Assembly: GCF_014647435.1 (NCBI RefSeq)
Contig: NZ_BMPE01000004.1
Location: 145,109-209,108, forward strand
DNA length: 64,000 nt
Origin: Deinococcus radiotolerans
Lineage (GTDB): Bacteria > Deinococcota > Deinococci > Deinococcales > Deinococcaceae
Direction of reading: 5' to 3'
Made by a program: the position numbers and the translations under genes. Positions 25,437-40,429 of this stretch are shown piece by piece (position 1 is the first letter of the stretch; each line of letters starts with the position of its first letter). The notes beneath the pieces are model-generated. The model searched no databases. It was given only the letters and a program-made list of their open reading frames with translations, and was not told the DNA's origin.

Positions 25437-25572
25437 ACCCCCCATGGTAGTCAGCGCCGCCCTGAGGCTCAACGCCACCGATCGGGTCAGCCGGTCACCT
25501 CGGCCTGCAGACCGGCCAGTCCTGCACTGGGTCACCGTTGCGCATACGCCGGGCAGGTACACTGGTGGGCTG

Positions 25573-27384
<1,812 letters not shown>

Positions 27385-27402
27385 CGGTGAAACAATATGG
27401 GT

Positions 27403-27423
27403 CGGAGAGCAATGTACTCTCCG
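27403..27423 (+). terminator. Hairpin between the two parS-like sites
   Basis: CGGAGAG pairs with CTCTCCG across a 7-nt loop, followed by GCCTTCTCTGTGCTT. It could terminate mnmG transcripts and insulate the downstream genes. Confidence 0.55.
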
Positions 27424-27450
27424 GCCTTCTCTGTGCTTGACCCTACCGAC

Positions 27451-27479
27451 ATTTCACGGGAAACTTGACGGTGAAACAA
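27451..27479. repeat. parS-like site, copy 2
   Basis: ATTTCACGGGAAAC is followed by the same half site GGTGAAAC, identical to copy 1 over 28 nt. It ends 10 nt before the start codon of the LAGLIDADG-like gene, so bound ParB could also affect that promoter or its translation. Confidence 0.75.
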
Positions 27480-27489
27480 CGGAGGTTCG

Positions 27490-27834
27490 ATGACCGGATC
27501 AGTCAACACTATGGACGCCACCTTCGAGCAGGGCCTGCTGCTGGGCATCCTAATAGGCGAGGGCCACTTCGGCGGGGACGGCAAGCAGCCGCAGATCACG
27601 CTGCGAATGCACACCCGCCACCAGAAACTCTTCGAGACGCTGCTGCGCCTGTGCCCCGGCTCGAAACTGTACGGACCGTACAACCACGGCGGCAGGCGCT
27701 ATTTTCAGTGGATGGCGCGCGGCGAGGTGCTGCGCGAGACGCTGCTGCCCCTGCTGGACCGGCTGCCGCTGGAGGACATCGATGAACACGTCTACGAGAG
27801 GTATCAGGATATGAAAGTCAGGTACGGCCTGTGA
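27490..27834 (+). CDS. LAGLIDADG-like small protein
   Basis: This 114-aa protein carries a single LAGLIDADG-type helix ([16 protein letters not shown]), then the beta strands usual for the fold ([31 protein letters not shown]). Single-motif members form homodimers; homing endonucleases of this fold cut long DNA sites. The motif keeps an acidic residue (Glu) in the catalytic position. No intron or intein surrounds it; instead it is coupled to rsmG (its stop overlaps the rsmG start) and sits beside parS. It may be a domesticated DNA-binding protein. GGAGG precedes the ATG. Confidence 0.75.
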   Translation: MTGSVNTMDATFEQGLLLGILIGEGHFGGDGKQPQITLRMHTRHQKLFETLLRLCPGSKLYGPYNHGGRRYFQWMARGEVLRETLLPLLDRLPLEDIDEHVYERYQDMKVRYGL

Positions 27835-28568
27835 CCCCGGAAGGGCAGGCGCTGCTCCGTCAGGGTGCAACGGAACTCGGGCTGGATGTCGAAGGCCAGT
27901 TACCGAGGTTCGAGCAGTTGCTGGACCTGCTGGTCGAGGCCAACAGCCGCATGAACCTCACGGCGCTGAAGACGGAATCGGACATCGTCCTGAAGCACTT
28001 CGTGGATTCTCTGAGCTGCCTGCGCGGCGGGCACCTGGACGGCGCAGGGCTGCGGGTGCTGGACATCGGGACCGGGGCGGGCTTCCCGACGCTGCCGGTG
28101 GCGATCATGCGCCCGGATGCCGCGTTCACGCCGCTCGACTCGATCCGCAAGAAGATCGACTTCGTGCGGGCGGCGGCCGAGGCGCTGAACCTGACAGGTG
28201 TCACGCCACTGGTGGGCCGCGCCGAGACACTGGGCCGCGACCCCGAACACCGCGAACGCTACGACCGGGTGGTCTGCCGCGCCGTGGCGGCCCTGCCGAT
28301 CCTGGCAGAACTGGGTCTGCCGCTGCTGAAACCCGGTGGGCTGCTCGTGGCGCAGAAGGGCCCGATCAGCGAAGAGGAACTGCACGCCGGTCGCCGCGCG
28401 GCGGGCGAGGTGGGCGGCAGGGTCACCGAGGTGGACGCCTTCACGCTGCCCGTGCTGGGCGACGCCCGCACCCTGGTCGTGATCGAGAAGGTGGGGCCCA
28501 CCCCGAAGAAGTACCCCCGGCGCGAGGGTGTGCCCAACCAGCAGCCGCTATTCTGGACGGCACGGTGA
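27831..28568 (+). CDS. rsmG: 16S rRNA (guanine-N7) methyltransferase
   Basis: RsmG methylates G527 of 16S rRNA with SAM. The 245-aa protein has [10 protein letters not shown], the SAM-binding [17 protein letters not shown], the adenine-contacting region and [23 protein letters not shown]. The GTG start overlaps the preceding stop as GTGA. Its position next to parA and parB is the common bacterial arrangement. Confidence 0.96.
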   Translation: MTPEGQALLRQGATELGLDVEGQLPRFEQLLDLLVEANSRMNLTALKTESDIVLKHFVDSLSCLRGGHLDGAGLRVLDIGTGAGFPTLPVAIMRPDAAFTPLDSIRKKIDFVRAAAEALNLTGVTPLVGRAETLGRDPEHRERYDRVVCRAVAALPILAELGLPLLKPGGLLVAQKGPISEEELHAGRRAAGEVGGRVTEVDAFTLPVLGDARTLVVIEKVGPTPKKYPRREGVPNQQPLFWTAR

Positions 28569-28602
28569 ACGGCTTGCGACACAACGACATGCGGGGGACG
28601 CC

Positions 28603-30175
<1,573 letters not shown>

Positions 30176-30197
30176 CGGCGAAGTCAGCGACAAAAGG

Positions 30198-30233
30198 CGA
30201 GAGGCGGCCCCCGGTAACTGGGGCCGCCTCTCG
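30198..30233. terminator. Bidirectional terminator between parB and the VanW gene
   Basis: CGAGAGGCGGCCCC pairs with GGGGCCGCCTCTCG (14 bp, 8-nt loop) in the gap between the convergent genes. Confidence 0.8.
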
Positions 30234-30242
30234 GTCACGCGG

Positions 30243-31658
30243 TCAGCGGGTGCCGACGAGGTAGATGTTCGGCCAGGGGCGGTAGGTGCTCTTGAGGGTG
30301 TCCTGCTTGAAAGCCTTGCCGTCCCGCATGAACTTGCGGGTGACCTCGATCACGGCGCCGGGCGCCGCCCAGTCCACCTGCTTGCGCTGCCCCCTGGCCA
30401 GCGTGGCGTCCGGGATCAGCCGGTCGGCGGGGGAGGGGGTGGTGCTCAGGGTGCGGGGCGCGCCGATCTCGACGGTGAAGTCGCGGGCCTTCCCGAACAC
30501 AGTCACGGTTAGGGTGGAGGACTCGTCATCCCAGTCACTCTGGAACCACAGCGAGCCGCCGGTGTCGTTCGCGAACTTCAGGTCCAGGCTGGGCTGGTAG
30601 ATCGTGGCGTCGAGACCCTGCGGGTCGTAGTAGTGCACCTGATATGAGTGGTTCTGGCGTTGCAGGATTGGCAGGCCCGCCGCGTACAGCGCGCGGAACA
30701 CAGTCGTGCTGACCTGACAGATCCCGCCGCCCACGCCGTTCGCGGTACGTTCCCCCGCGATGACCAGCCCGGTCACGAAGCCCGTGCCGGTGGTAATGGG
30801 GCCGACCATCTGATTGAACGACACGCTCTTCCCGTCCAGCAGGCGGTCCTGGAAGCGGCTGGTGCCCACGTGAATGTTCGTGACGCGGGCGGCACTGCTG
30901 CCGTAGTAGTTCGTCTGACCGGTGCCCAGGTGCGCGGTGATGCCGCGGGACGCGAAGTAATCCAACGTGCGCCCCGGCGCGACCTGACCCTTTACGGGAA
31001 TGGTGACCTTGATGCCTTTGGGGTCCTTGATGGCCGCCAGCAGGTTCGTGCGGGCCTTCGCGGCGTCCACCTTCAGGCCGTTGCGCTGCACGACCGCCCA
31101 GCCGTCCCAGAGTTCCTCGAAGCGGGCGTCCTGCGCGGTGGTGGGCAGGGCCTTCAGGAACGCGGTGAGTTCCTGATCCAGACTCTCGGTGATCACGCCG
31201 CGCGCCCGGATAACCTCCACGCGCTTGCCGGGAATGGTCAGGGTCCGGGTGAAGGGCACGGTCGTTTTCTTGCCGTTCACGAGCGCGGGCCACTGGGCCT
31301 CCACCGTGATCAGCAGCGGCGCCGTGATCTTCGCCGGGACCGGGGTGACCTGGGGTGCGGGGGTCGGCGGCGCGGGCTGAGGCGCTGGGGCCGGGCTCGG
31401 TTCAGGCACCGGGGTGGGGGCGGGCGTGGGTTCCGGGGTCGGCTGAGGTGCTGGAGTCGGCTGGGGCTCTGGCGCGGGCGTCGGTGCGGGGCTCGGCTCC
31501 GGCTGGGGGGAGGGCGGCGTGGGCGGAATCGCGGGGATGGTCTGCGCCGGTGGGGGAGGGGAGGGTTCCGTGCCCGTCTGGGCCAGGGCAGCGGTCACGA
31601 GGGAGCCACTGAGCAGCAGGGCGCCCAGGGTCAGGGCGCGCCGGGGGGCGGGGGTCAT
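30243..31658 (-). CDS. VanW-family exported protein
   Basis: This 471-aa protein has a signal peptide ([18 protein letters not shown]), then about 65 residues of Pro/Ala/Glu-rich linker, then a peptidoglycan-binding-like domain. The VanW domain follows with [35 protein letters not shown] and [19 protein letters not shown]. VanW-like proteins are cell-surface proteins of unknown reaction linked to the envelope. The ATG at 31658 has an AATACT box 6 nt upstream, one base off the leaderless consensus. Confidence 0.9.
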   Translation of the reverse strand: MTPAPRRALTLGALLLSGSLVTAALAQTGTEPSPPPPAQTIPAIPPTPPSPQPEPSPAPTPAPEPQPTPAPQPTPEPTPAPTPVPEPSPAPAPQPAPPTPAPQVTPVPAKITAPLLITVEAQWPALVNGKKTTVPFTRTLTIPGKRVEVIRARGVITESLDQELTAFLKALPTTAQDARFEELWDGWAVVQRNGLKVDAAKARTNLLAAIKDPKGIKVTIPVKGQVAPGRTLDYFASRGITAHLGTGQTNYYGSSAARVTNIHVGTSRFQDRLLDGKSVSFNQMVGPITTGTGFVTGLVIAGERTANGVGGGICQVSTTVFRALYAAGLPILQRQNHSYQVHYYDPQGLDATIYQPSLDLKFANDTGGSLWFQSDWDDESSTLTVTVFGKARDFTVEIGAPRTLSTTPSPADRLIPDATLARGQRKQVDWAAPGAVIEVTRKFMRDGKAFKQDTLKSTYRPWPNIYLVGTR

Positions 31659-31714
31659 GCGGCGAGTATTCCACGCCCCCAGTCCCGCTCCATGAAAAGA
31701 ACCTCCATGAAGGA

Positions 31715-31743
31715 GGCCGCCCGGCGGGCTGCACCGGGCGGCC
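31715..31743 (-). terminator. Terminator of the bacillithiol reductase gene
   Basis: GGCCGCCCGG pairs with CCGGGCGGCC over a 9-nt loop, 13 nt beyond the minus-strand stop; a second small hairpin (CCTCC ... GGAGG) follows, then TTCTTTTC. Confidence 0.75.
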
Positions 31744-31756
31744 CCACAGGCCCGAT

Positions 31757-32755
31757 TCAGGCGGGCTGCACGCCCCGCTCGGCCAGCTGCCGCGCGATCT
31801 CGGCGACGGCATGATCGGCGTGGAAGCGGCCGTTCTCGATGAACACCTGATTCGTGCGTCCGGCGAAGCCTGCGCTGCCCACCACGAACAGGCCCGGTAC
31901 GCTGCTCTGGTAGTGCTCGTCCAGCACGAGGCACTCGTCCGGCTGCGTGGCGAGACTCAGGCCGTCCAGGAAGGAGAGATCTGGGCGGTACCCGGTCAGG
32001 GCGAACGTGAAGTCGGTCGGCAGCTCCCAGGTGGTGCCGTCCTCGCGCTGCACGACCACGTGCTCGGGGTGGATCTCGACCACGCGGGAGTTGAAGTGCG
32101 CCGCGACGCTGCCTTCCTTGATGCGGTTTTCCAGGTCGGGGCGCACCCAGTACTTGATGGTGCTCTTCAGTTCGGGCGCGCGGACGACCATGGTGACGTT
32201 CACGCCGCTGCGCCACAGGTCCAGCGCGGCGTCGGCGGCGCTGTTCCCGGCGCCGATCACGGTGACGTTCAGGCCCATGAACGGGTGCGCCTCGGTGTAG
32301 TAGTGGCTGACGTTCTCGCTGTCCTCACCGGCGATGCCCAGCGCCAGGGGGTTGTCGTAGTACCCGGTGGCGACCACCACACGCCGCGCCTCCACGACGC
32401 CAGGCGTCCCGTCGCGCTTCTCGACCTCCAGCGTGAAACCTGCCGGGGCGGCGTGCACGCGCGTCACCTCGGTGTACTGCTCGACGTTCAGGGCTTCACG
32501 CTGCGCGACCAGCCGGTAGTACATCAGCGCGTCGCGGCGGTCCGGCTTGTCGTGCCCGGTCACCATGGGGTGATTCCCGATCTCCAGTTCCGGCGCGGTC
32601 GTGAAGAACGACATGTACGTGGGGTACTCAAAGATCGCGTTTACCACGCAGCCCTTCTCCAGCACCACGTAACTCAGGCCCGCACGCTTGCAGGCGATGG
32701 CGGCAGCGAGACCCACCGGGCCCGCTCCGACGATGGCGACATCCACCAGACTCAT
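31757..32755 (-). CDS. bdr: Bacillithiol disulfide reductase (YpdA-type)
   Basis: Bdr uses NADPH and FAD to reduce bacillithiol disulfide, the low-molecular-weight thiol of Deinococcus and Firmicutes. The 332-aa protein has the FAD motif [21 protein letters not shown], the family hallmark [17 protein letters not shown], a second nucleotide motif [19 protein letters not shown] and a C-terminal GSAGFAG. The preferred start is ATG 32755; a CAGAAT box lies 7 nt upstream, one base off the leaderless consensus. ATG 32764 is the alternative. Confidence 0.93.
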   Translation of the reverse strand: MSLVDVAIVGAGPVGLAAAIACKRAGLSYVVLEKGCVVNAIFEYPTYMSFFTTAPELEIGNHPMVTGHDKPDRRDALMYYRLVAQREALNVEQYTEVTRVHAAPAGFTLEVEKRDGTPGVVEARRVVVATGYYDNPLALGIAGEDSENVSHYYTEAHPFMGLNVTVIGAGNSAADAALDLWRSGVNVTMVVRAPELKSTIKYWVRPDLENRIKEGSVAAHFNSRVVEIHPEHVVVQREDGTTWELPTDFTFALTGYRPDLSFLDGLSLATQPDECLVLDEHYQSSVPGLFVVGSAGFAGRTNQVFIENGRFHADHAVAEIARQLAERGVQPA

Positions 32756-32814
32756 GAGCGGCATTCTGCCAGCCGCGCGCCGCCCGAGTCTGCGGGCAAG
32801 GCACGGTGACGGGA

Positions 32815-33345
32815 TCAGGCGCGGCGGATCAGCGTGCGGAAGGTCAGGTCGAAGGGGTTCGCGTCGTCCGCCGCACGCGTCCGCTCCTGCGTGACGACCC
32901 ACCCGTCTCCCAGGTCCGGCATGACCGTATCACCCTCCAGCCGCGCGTGAATCAGCGTGAGTTCCACCCGGGTCAGCTGCGCGAGGTACAGGGCGTACAC
33001 CTCGGCCCCGCCGATGATCGCCACCTCCGGCACGTCCCCGGCCAGGGCCAGCGCCTCCTGCGGCGAGTGCGCCACCTGCGCGCCGGGCGCGCTGAACGCC
33101 CGGTTGCGGGTCAGGACGATGTTCGCCCGGCCCGGCAGGGGCCGACCACCCAGCGAATCCCACACCTTGCGGCCCATGACGTTCGGCTTCCCGCGACTGT
33201 GCGAGCGGAAGTGCGCCAGATCTGCCGGGAGGTGCCACGGCATCCCACCGTCCCGCCCGATCACGCCGTTCTCGGTGACCGCGACGATGCCGACCAGTTC
33301 AGGCCCCACGCGTTCAGCCTCGCCCAGTTCAGGGGGTCGGGACAT
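32815..33345 (-). CDS. folA: Dihydrofolate reductase
   Basis: DHFR regenerates tetrahydrofolate used by ThyA. The 176-aa protein shows [53 protein letters not shown] and [15 protein letters not shown]. It is the last gene of a three-gene thymidylate operon and overlaps the dCMP deaminase gene by 17 nt. Confidence 0.96.
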   Translation of the reverse strand: MSRPPELGEAERVGPELVGIVAVTENGVIGRDGGMPWHLPADLAHFRSHSRGKPNVMGRKVWDSLGGRPLPGRANIVLTRNRAFSAPGAQVAHSPQEALALAGDVPEVAIIGGAEVYALYLAQLTRVELTLIHARLEGDTVMPDLGDGWVVTQERTRAADDANPFDLTFRTLIRRA

Positions 33346-33763
33346 GCCGCACCTCGATCCCCGCGTCCCGCAGGATCTGCTCGCCGCTCGGCAGTCCCGA
33401 CTCCACGCGGTTCGTCTCGCGGTACGCCGTCTCGAAGATCACGCGTCCCACCCGCCGCGAATTCACGATCAGGCGCGCACACGCCGCACATGGCTCGTGC
33501 GTCACGTACAGCGTGTGGCCCTCGCCGTTCCAGTTCGCGGCCAGCAGGGCGTTCACCTCGGCGTGAATGAACCCGCTGTGTCCCTGCGACAGGCTCTCGC
33601 GTTCGTTCGGTTCGCCCGCCGCGCGCCCGTTGTACCCCACGCCCACCACCCGGTGATGCCGGTCCAGGATGCACGCCCCCACCCGCACCTTGCTGTCCGC
33701 GCTGCGCGTCGCCCACAGCCGGGCGGTGGCCAGCCCCAGCTCATCGAACGACGGGCGGGTCAT
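33329..33763 (-). CDS. Deoxycytidylate deaminase (ComEB-type)
   Basis: This zinc enzyme converts dCMP to dUMP, the substrate of ThyA. The 144-aa protein has the zinc and catalytic motif [11 protein letters not shown] and [13 protein letters not shown], plus [10 protein letters not shown] in the substrate-binding loop. Its ATG overlaps the thyA stop as ATGA. Its place between thyA and folA supports dCMP over free cytidine as the substrate. Confidence 0.92.
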   Translation of the reverse strand: MTRPSFDELGLATARLWATRSADSKVRVGACILDRHHRVVGVGYNGRAAGEPNERESLSQGHSGFIHAEVNALLAANWNGEGHTLYVTHEPCAACARLIVNSRRVGRVIFETAYRETNRVESGLPSGEQILRDAGIEVRHVPTP

Positions 33764-34554
33764 ACGGCCACCGGGGCCTTGATGCCGGGGTGAGGGGTGT
33801 AGCCGTCCAGGCGGAAGTCCTCGTACTGGAAGTCGAAGATGTCCTTCACCGCGGGGTTCAGGTGCATGACGGGCAGGGGGCGTTCCTCGCGGCTCAGCTG
33901 AAGCTTTGCCTGCTCGAAGTGGTTGCGGTAGAGGTGCACGTCGCCGCCCGTCCAGATGAACTCGCCGGGTTCCAGACCGCAGACCTGCGCGACCATCAGG
34001 GTCAGCAGGGCGTAGGACGCGATGTTGAACGGCACGCCCAGGAACAGGTCCGCGCTGCGCTGGTACAGCTGGCAGCTGAGGCGACCGTCCGCGACGTAGA
34101 ACTGGAACATCGCGTGGCAGGGCGGCAGGGCCATGTCGTCAATCTGCGCGACGTTCCAGGCGTTCACGATCAGGCGGCGGCTGTCCGGCGTGCGCTTGAT
34201 CTGCTCGATGACCTGCGCAATCTGGTCAATATGGCCCCCGTCTGGAGTGGGCCAGCTGCGCCACTGGGCGCTGTACACGGGGCCCAGGTCGCCGTTTTCG
34301 TCGGCCCATTCGTCCCAGATACTCACGCCGCGCTCCTGAAGCCACTTCACGTTGGTGTCGCCCCGCAGGAACCACAGGAGCTCAACGATGACGCTTTTCA
34401 GGTGCACCTTCTTCGTGGTGACCAGCGGAAAGCCGCGTTGCAGGTCGAAGCGCAGCTGCGCGCCGAACACCGAGCGGGTGCCGGTTCCGGTCCGGTCGGT
34501 CTTGTCGGTGCCGTGCTCCAGCACGTGCTGCATCAGGTCGAGGTACGGCCGCAT
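33760..34554 (-). CDS. thyA: Thymidylate synthase
   Basis: ThyA methylates dUMP to dTMP with methylene-tetrahydrofolate. The 264-aa protein has [25 protein letters not shown], the catalytic cysteine in [12 protein letters not shown], and [24 protein letters not shown]. The ATG lies 6 nt behind TAGACT (34566-34561 on this strand), so the operon mRNA is probably leaderless. The same bases form the tail of the upstream MFS terminator. Confidence 0.97.
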   Translation of the reverse strand: MRPYLDLMQHVLEHGTDKTDRTGTGTRSVFGAQLRFDLQRGFPLVTTKKVHLKSVIVELLWFLRGDTNVKWLQERGVSIWDEWADENGDLGPVYSAQWRSWPTPDGGHIDQIAQVIEQIKRTPDSRRLIVNAWNVAQIDDMALPPCHAMFQFYVADGRLSCQLYQRSADLFLGVPFNIASYALLTLMVAQVCGLEPGEFIWTGGDVHLYRNHFEQAKLQLSREERPLPVMHLNPAVKDIFDFQYEDFRLDGYTPHPGIKAPVAV

Positions 34555-34560
34555 GGGGAC

Positions 34561-34587
34561 AGTCTAAAGCGGCCCACTGGGGGCCGC
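34561..34587 (-). promoter_or_regulatory. MFS terminator merged with the thyA -10 box
   Basis: On the minus strand the hairpin GCGGCCC ... GGGCCGC (34587-34569) is followed at once by TTTAGACT. This serves as the short U tract of a terminator for the MFS gene and contains the TAGACT -10 box of thyA. Confidence 0.6.
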
Positions 34588-34608
34588 CTCGGGCTGGCTG
34601 GGGTGGGT

Positions 34609-35835
34609 TCAGGCGGCCTGGGGTTCGCCGCGTGGGTCCTGACGCTGGGCGCTGAGCACCCCGAGGGCCAGGAGGATCAGGGCGGCGCTGGTGCCGAAGG
34701 TGCCGGGGCCGGCGGTGCGGGCGTACAGCGGGCCGGCCAGCAGGGGTCCGGTGATCTGGGCGAGGGCGCCGAAGCTCTGCGCGCCGCCCTGGACTTTGCC
34801 CTGCGCGTCGGCGGGCGCGGCGTTCGAGAGCAGGGCGCCGGTGCTGGCGGTGAAGATGCCCTCGCCGACGGCCATGCAGATGGTCGCGGCGTACACCAGC
34901 CACGCGGCGGGCCAGAAGGCCAGGGCAGCCAGCCCCAGGGTGCCCACCACACCCAGCGTCAGGCCCAGTTGCGCCACGCCGCGCTCGCCGAGGCGTTTGA
35001 GGAGCAGGGGCAGCAGGCCGCCCTGGGCGATGATGTCGCACACCCCGACGATCATGAAGACGGTACCCATCTGCGCGGGGCCCCAGTGCAGGGTGTCGCG
35101 GCCCAGGAGGACCAGCACGGTCTGGAGGATGGTGAAGGGCAGCATGAACAGGGCGCTGACCGTCACGAGGCGGCGCACGGCGGGGTAGGCCAGGACGCCG
35201 CGCAGCTGCGCGAGGGGGTTGAGGTGCGCGGCGTCGAAGTGCCGCTGGCGGCGCTCGGGGCTGAGGCTTTCGGGCAGGATGAACGCGCCCCAGAGCATGT
35301 TCAGCAGGCACACGCCCGCGGCGACGAACATGGGCAGGCTCAGGCTGATGTGGGCGAGCGCGCCGCCGATGGCGGGCCCGAGGATGAATCCGGCGCCGAC
35401 GACCGCGCCGATCTGCCCGAAGACCCGGCCGCGGTCCTCTTCGGGGGTGGTGTCGGCGAGGTAGCCGAACAGGGCGCTCATGCCGCCCGCGGTGAGGCCG
35501 TCGATGCAGCGGCCCAGGAACAGCATAGTCAGGCTACCGCCGATGCCGAACAGCACGTACCCGATGGCGGAGCCGAGCAGGCTGAGGATCAGGACGGGCC
35601 GGCGGCCGTACGCGTCACTCAGGGCGCCCAGGACGGGCGAGGCGAGGAACGACAGCAGCGCGAAGCAGGCGCCCAGCCAGCCGATGACGGTGGCCTGCCG
35701 GGCCACGTCCGGGACGTACTGCATGACGATGTACGGCAGGACCGGGAACACCAGGGACATGCCGATGGAGAACAGGAACGCGGTGGTGAGCAGGAACAGC
35801 AGCGGGGGGCGGCGGGGTGGGGCAGAGGGGGTCAT
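34609..35835 (-). CDS. MFS transporter (TetA/TCR-like)
   Basis: This 408-aa protein has twelve predicted membrane helices. It shows MFS motif A between helices 2 and 3 ([14 protein letters not shown]) and [27 protein letters not shown], a hallmark of TCR/Tet-type efflux proteins. Drug or metabolite export is likely, with the substrate unknown. The ATG is 7 nt behind TAGCCT (35848-35843), suggesting a leaderless mRNA. Confidence 0.9.
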   Translation of the reverse strand: MTPSAPPRRPPLLFLLTTAFLFSIGMSLVFPVLPYIVMQYVPDVARQATVIGWLGACFALLSFLASPVLGALSDAYGRRPVLILSLLGSAIGYVLFGIGGSLTMLFLGRCIDGLTAGGMSALFGYLADTTPEEDRGRVFGQIGAVVGAGFILGPAIGGALAHISLSLPMFVAAGVCLLNMLWGAFILPESLSPERRQRHFDAAHLNPLAQLRGVLAYPAVRRLVTVSALFMLPFTILQTVLVLLGRDTLHWGPAQMGTVFMIVGVCDIIAQGGLLPLLLKRLGERGVAQLGLTLGVVGTLGLAALAFWPAAWLVYAATICMAVGEGIFTASTGALLSNAAPADAQGKVQGGAQSFGALAQITGPLLAGPLYARTAGPGTFGTSAALILLALGVLSAQRQDPRGEPQAA

Positions 35836-35889
35836 GCGGTTCAGGCTAGGGGAGCGGCGGGGCGGAGCGATTGAAGAAAAGCGGCGCGT

Positions 35890-36732
35890 TCAGGGGTGCA
35901 CGAGCGGGGAGCGGCGGGTGTACAGGCCCTCGTCCTGGAGGGCGTCGTGGCGGTGCTGCATCTGGCGGGCGTACTCGCGGAAGGTGCGGGGGGTCATGTG
36001 GGCCAGGGCGCGGAATTCGCGGGTCAGGTGGGCCTGGTCGGCGAAGCCCAGGTCGTACGCGAGGCCGGCGAGGGGTTCGTCCGGGTTGAGGTGCAGGCGG
36101 TTGTGGGCTTCCTCGAAGCGGATCAGGCGGGCCAGGGTCTTGGCGCCCACGCCGACTTCCTGACTGAAGGCGCGTTCCAGGGCGCGGGCGCTGACGTTCA
36201 GCGTCTCGGCCAGGGGGCCGATGCGGGCCGTGCCGAGCGAGTGGTACAGCTGCGTGGCGGCGCGGATGCCCACGCCGGGTTCCCGCTCCTGGTCGCGCAG
36301 GCGTTCAAGCAGCCAGGCGTCCACGACCTCGCGCGCCTCGGTCCACGCGCCGGCGCGCAGCAGGGCGGGGACGGCGCGGGCGACCGGGGCGGACAGCTGC
36401 CCCAGGTCCAGCTGGTCCACGCCCATGCGCCAGCCGAACAGCTGCACGGCGCCCCAGGGGTACAGTTCGATGCCCAGTGCGCGGGTCAGGCCGTAGGACA
36501 GCAGGCGCCGTGGCGTGAGGCTCAGGCCGCTCAGGTGCGCGCCGCTCAGGCGTTCGGGGGCGCTGGTCGTGTCCGGCGCGAGCCAGGAGTCGCCGCTGAA
36601 GAACAGGACGCGCACGGTGCGTTCCGGCATGAAGTGGTGGTATTCCTCGCCGGGCGCGTGGTGTTCTTCCAGCTGCCAGTACGTGCGGACCAGGGCGCGC
36701 AGGGGCGGGCTGGGCGGCAGTTCCTGGTACAT
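35890..36732 (-). CDS. AraC-family transcriptional regulator
   Basis: This 280-aa protein has an N-terminal cupin-like sensor domain of the DUF6597 type ([16 protein letters not shown], then GVQL-like [11 protein letters not shown]). Its C-terminal double helix-turn-helix includes [21 protein letters not shown] and [23 protein letters not shown] followed by MTPRTFREY. The target is unknown; the adjacent MFS exporter gene 54 nt downstream on the same strand is a candidate. I use ATG 36732, preceded by AGGAG. Confidence 0.9.
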   Translation of the reverse strand: MYQELPPSPPLRALVRTYWQLEEHHAPGEEYHHFMPERTVRVLFFSGDSWLAPDTTSAPERLSGAHLSGLSLTPRRLLSYGLTRALGIELYPWGAVQLFGWRMGVDQLDLGQLSAPVARAVPALLRAGAWTEAREVVDAWLLERLRDQEREPGVGIRAATQLYHSLGTARIGPLAETLNVSARALERAFSQEVGVGAKTLARLIRFEEAHNRLHLNPDEPLAGLAYDLGFADQAHLTREFRALAHMTPRTFREYARQMQHRHDALQDEGLYTRRSPLVHP

Positions 36733-36858
36733 GCTCCTACTGTGGCAGAGCGGAGGGCGGGGCACCTCCGCCAGACGGACAGGGCCGCTGACGGAAATCT
36801 TCAAGACGCCCTGCTGGGGTGTCCGGTCAGGCCGGGCCCGGAGTACGCTGAGGGGACC

Positions 36859-37968
36859 ATGGCGACGCGCCGGCCTCCCGCTTCCGACCTGCCATTCCGG
36901 GGGCCTCCGGAGGAATTGCGCCGGACGCTGTACCTGCTGGCGATCGTGCTGGGCCTGCTGGTGGTGGGGGCGCTGAACGTGCTGGCGTACTCCACGGGCA
37001 CCCGGAATCTGTACGTGCAGGTGGTGCTGCCGGTCACGATGATCCCGGTGCTGTTCAGCCTGGGGTGGCTGCTGTCGCGCCGGCCTCTGGCGCTGCCCGA
37101 GCGGCTGATGTTCTTCACGGTGAATGTGCAGGTGCTCGCGCAGGCGCTGTTGGAGGAGATGCAGCGTCCGGCGCTGTCCGGCGGGTCGGACTTGGTGTAC
37201 TGGTCGGTGGTGGTGAACGTGATGCTGGCGTACCTGCTGTTCCCGAACCGCGAGGCGGGGCGCTACAGCGCGGCGCTGTTCGTGCTGTCCGTGGTGGTGC
37301 CGTGGGCGGGGCTGGCGCTGGGGGGCGGCGCGGTGTCGGCGGACCTACCGCGGGTGCAGCTGACGGTGGGGATCGTACTGCTGTTCGTGCACGCGCTGTC
37401 GTGGTACCGGGGGCAGTTCGAGGCGCAGCGCAGCGAGGTGCGGGTCATGGCGCAGCTGGCGCACACGGACCTGCTCACGAACCTGCCGAACCGGCGCGGC
37501 ATGTACCCGGCTGTGCAGGAGCTGCTGACGTCGGGCGGCGCGGCGCTGCTGCTGGATCTGGATCACTTCAAGCGCGTGAACGACACGTTTGGGCATCAGG
37601 TGGGCGATGAGGTGCTGGAGCGCTCCGCGCGGCTGATGGAGGCGCAGTTGCCGCCCGGCGGGAAGGTGGGCCGCTGGGGTGGCGAGGAGTTCCTGATGAC
37701 CCTGCCGGGCCTGGGGGCCCCCGAGGCCGCTCAGCTGGCCGAGCGGCTGTGTCAGACGTTCCGCACGCAGAGCATGGTGGGCGTGGGGCTGGTGACGGTC
37801 AGTGTGGGGGTGACGCTCGCGCGGGTGGGGGAGACCCTGCCGGCCCTGGTGGCCCGCGCGGATGAGCACCTGTACGCCGCCAAGCACGCGGGCCGCGACG
37901 GCTGGCGGGACGCGCCGCTGCTGGACGGAGGCGCGGACGGGTCGGTGTCTGCGTTCCCGGACGTGTGA
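36859..37968 (+). CDS. Diguanylate cyclase with membrane domain
   Basis: This 369-aa protein has six hydrophobic segments in the first 190 residues, then a GGDEF domain. The catalytic motif is intact as [13 protein letters not shown], with [21 protein letters not shown] for metal and GTP binding. There is no RxxD inhibitory I-site five residues before GGEEF, so simple product inhibition is not expected. It should make cyclic di-GMP at the membrane in response to an unknown cue. Both GAGGGG and a TACGCT box (36844-36849) precede the ATG. Confidence 0.92.
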   Translation: MATRRPPASDLPFRGPPEELRRTLYLLAIVLGLLVVGALNVLAYSTGTRNLYVQVVLPVTMIPVLFSLGWLLSRRPLALPERLMFFTVNVQVLAQALLEEMQRPALSGGSDLVYWSVVVNVMLAYLLFPNREAGRYSAALFVLSVVVPWAGLALGGGAVSADLPRVQLTVGIVLLFVHALSWYRGQFEAQRSEVRVMAQLAHTDLLTNLPNRRGMYPAVQELLTSGGAALLLDLDHFKRVNDTFGHQVGDEVLERSARLMEAQLPPGGKVGRWGGEEFLMTLPGLGAPEAAQLAERLCQTFRTQSMVGVGLVTVSVGVTLARVGETLPALVARADEHLYAAKHAGRDGWRDAPLLDGGADGSVSAFPDV

Positions 37969-37997
37969 CACCCGGCGGCGTTTAGACTTGCCGCTGT

Positions 37998-39392
<1,395 letters not shown>

Positions 39393-39394
39393 AC

Positions 39395-39455
39395 CTGACC
39401 GCACAGGGGAACGGGAGGCGTCAGCTGGTTGCCTCCCGTTCCTCTGTGCGGTCAG
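39395..39455. terminator. 25-bp hairpin between fumC and a convergent lipoprotein gene
   Basis: Arms 39395-39419 and 39431-39455 pair over 25 positions with one mismatch around an 11-nt loop. The right arm covers the stop codon of the convergent gene at 39452. It probably terminates in both directions. Confidence 0.8.
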
Positions 39456-40141
39456 TTCGTGTCCGGGACGTAATGCAGGGCCGCGGCATTGTCCAGGCCC
39501 AGGCTGAACAGCTCGGTCTTGAAGTCGACACTGACGTACATCATGTTCCAGCCCTTCTTGAAGGGCAGGTTGATTGCGATGCTGATCGCGTTGTTGCACT
39601 TCAGGGAGCCCGTGACCGTGTCGTCCTGCGTGACGAACACCGGCACGTGGCGCGTGCTGACGTAGGACGAGCCGTTGAAGGTGATGGTCACCTCGTTCAG
39701 TGACACGCCCCCCTGCGTTGACGTGAAGTCCGCGCCGGTCACGAACAGCGCCTGCGTGCCGGGCGCGGACTCCGTCAGGGACTCCAGACACACGGAGGAC
39801 AGGTCGCCGATCACCTGCGGCGCCGCCTTCGGGGACAGGTTCGTTCTGGCCAGGACGCCCTGCGCGCTGCCGGGCAGCGTGACCGTGCCGGTGCCCAGGG
39901 CGCTCACGCTGGCCGTGGAGAGCACCGGGCCGGGCACGCTGGTGTTCGTCGTGTCGAGCGTGCGCAGCGTCAGGGTCCCGGGGCCGTACGTCCACGCCGA
40001 GTTCCCCAGCACGCCGGTCTCCAGCGCGACGTTCAGGGTCGCGCCCGGAATGACGGCCGGTGCGGGCGCTCCACCGCCGCCACACGCGGTCAGGGCGGCA
40101 CTCAGGGCGAGGAGGGCGGCGCTCGTCAGAAGTCGCTTCAT
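39452..40141 (-). CDS. Predicted lipoprotein
   Basis: This 229-aa protein has a lipoprotein signal (LLALSAALTAC, Cys20) followed by a Gly-rich spacer. The mature part is beta-rich with three cysteines including SSVCLES and GSLKCNN, suggesting a surface beta-sandwich. I recognise no family. A CACACT box lies 6 nt before the ATG, one base off the leaderless consensus. Confidence 0.7.
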   Translation of the reverse strand: MKRLLTSAALLALSAALTACGGGGAPAPAVIPGATLNVALETGVLGNSAWTYGPGTLTLRTLDTTNTSVPGPVLSTASVSALGTGTVTLPGSAQGVLARTNLSPKAAPQVIGDLSSVCLESLTESAPGTQALFVTGADFTSTQGGVSLNEVTITFNGSSYVSTRHVPVFVTQDDTVTGSLKCNNAISIAINLPFKKGWNMMYVSVDFKTELFSLGLDNAAALHYVPDTN

Positions 40142-40429
40142 GGGGTCAGTGTGCGTGCGCGGCCGTTGCGGCGGCGTTGCACCTTCCTGGGCGTTCCCGG
40201 TCATCAATATGTTCAGGTGGCCGGGTTCACGCGGCCCACCGGCGCGCCGGGGCAGCGCGTCAGAACCGCGCAAGAGCGGCGGAGTACACTCGAGGTCAGA
40301 GAGGACCACGTGGTCCTTCAGTCGGGCGTCAGGTGCGCTTGTTACGCTGGGCAATCACAGGTCCTCGCGGCCTGCCCAAGCCCTGAACACCCCAGCCCCC
40401 TCTTCTCTTCCCGGAGCCTGCCTGATCCC
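40142..40429. promoter_or_regulatory. Divergent intergenic region with candidate promoters
   Basis: This 288-nt gap lies between divergent exported-protein genes. It holds TTCCT (40184) and TTCCC (40194), 10 nt apart, followed by TATGTT at 40208-40213. TACACT occurs near 40282 and TTACGCT near 40340. Any of these could drive the 135-aa gene. No open frame is convincing. Confidence 0.4.

Noticed and set aside
25357..25572. N-terminal extension of MnmG
   Set aside because: The 72 extra residues would cover the promoter and part of the divergent aminotransferase gene, and MnmG proteins begin at the FAD motif.
37975..37996. Inverted repeat around the fumC -10 box as a regulator site
   Set aside because: The 5-bp arms are within what GC-rich DNA gives by chance; noted only in the fumC entry.
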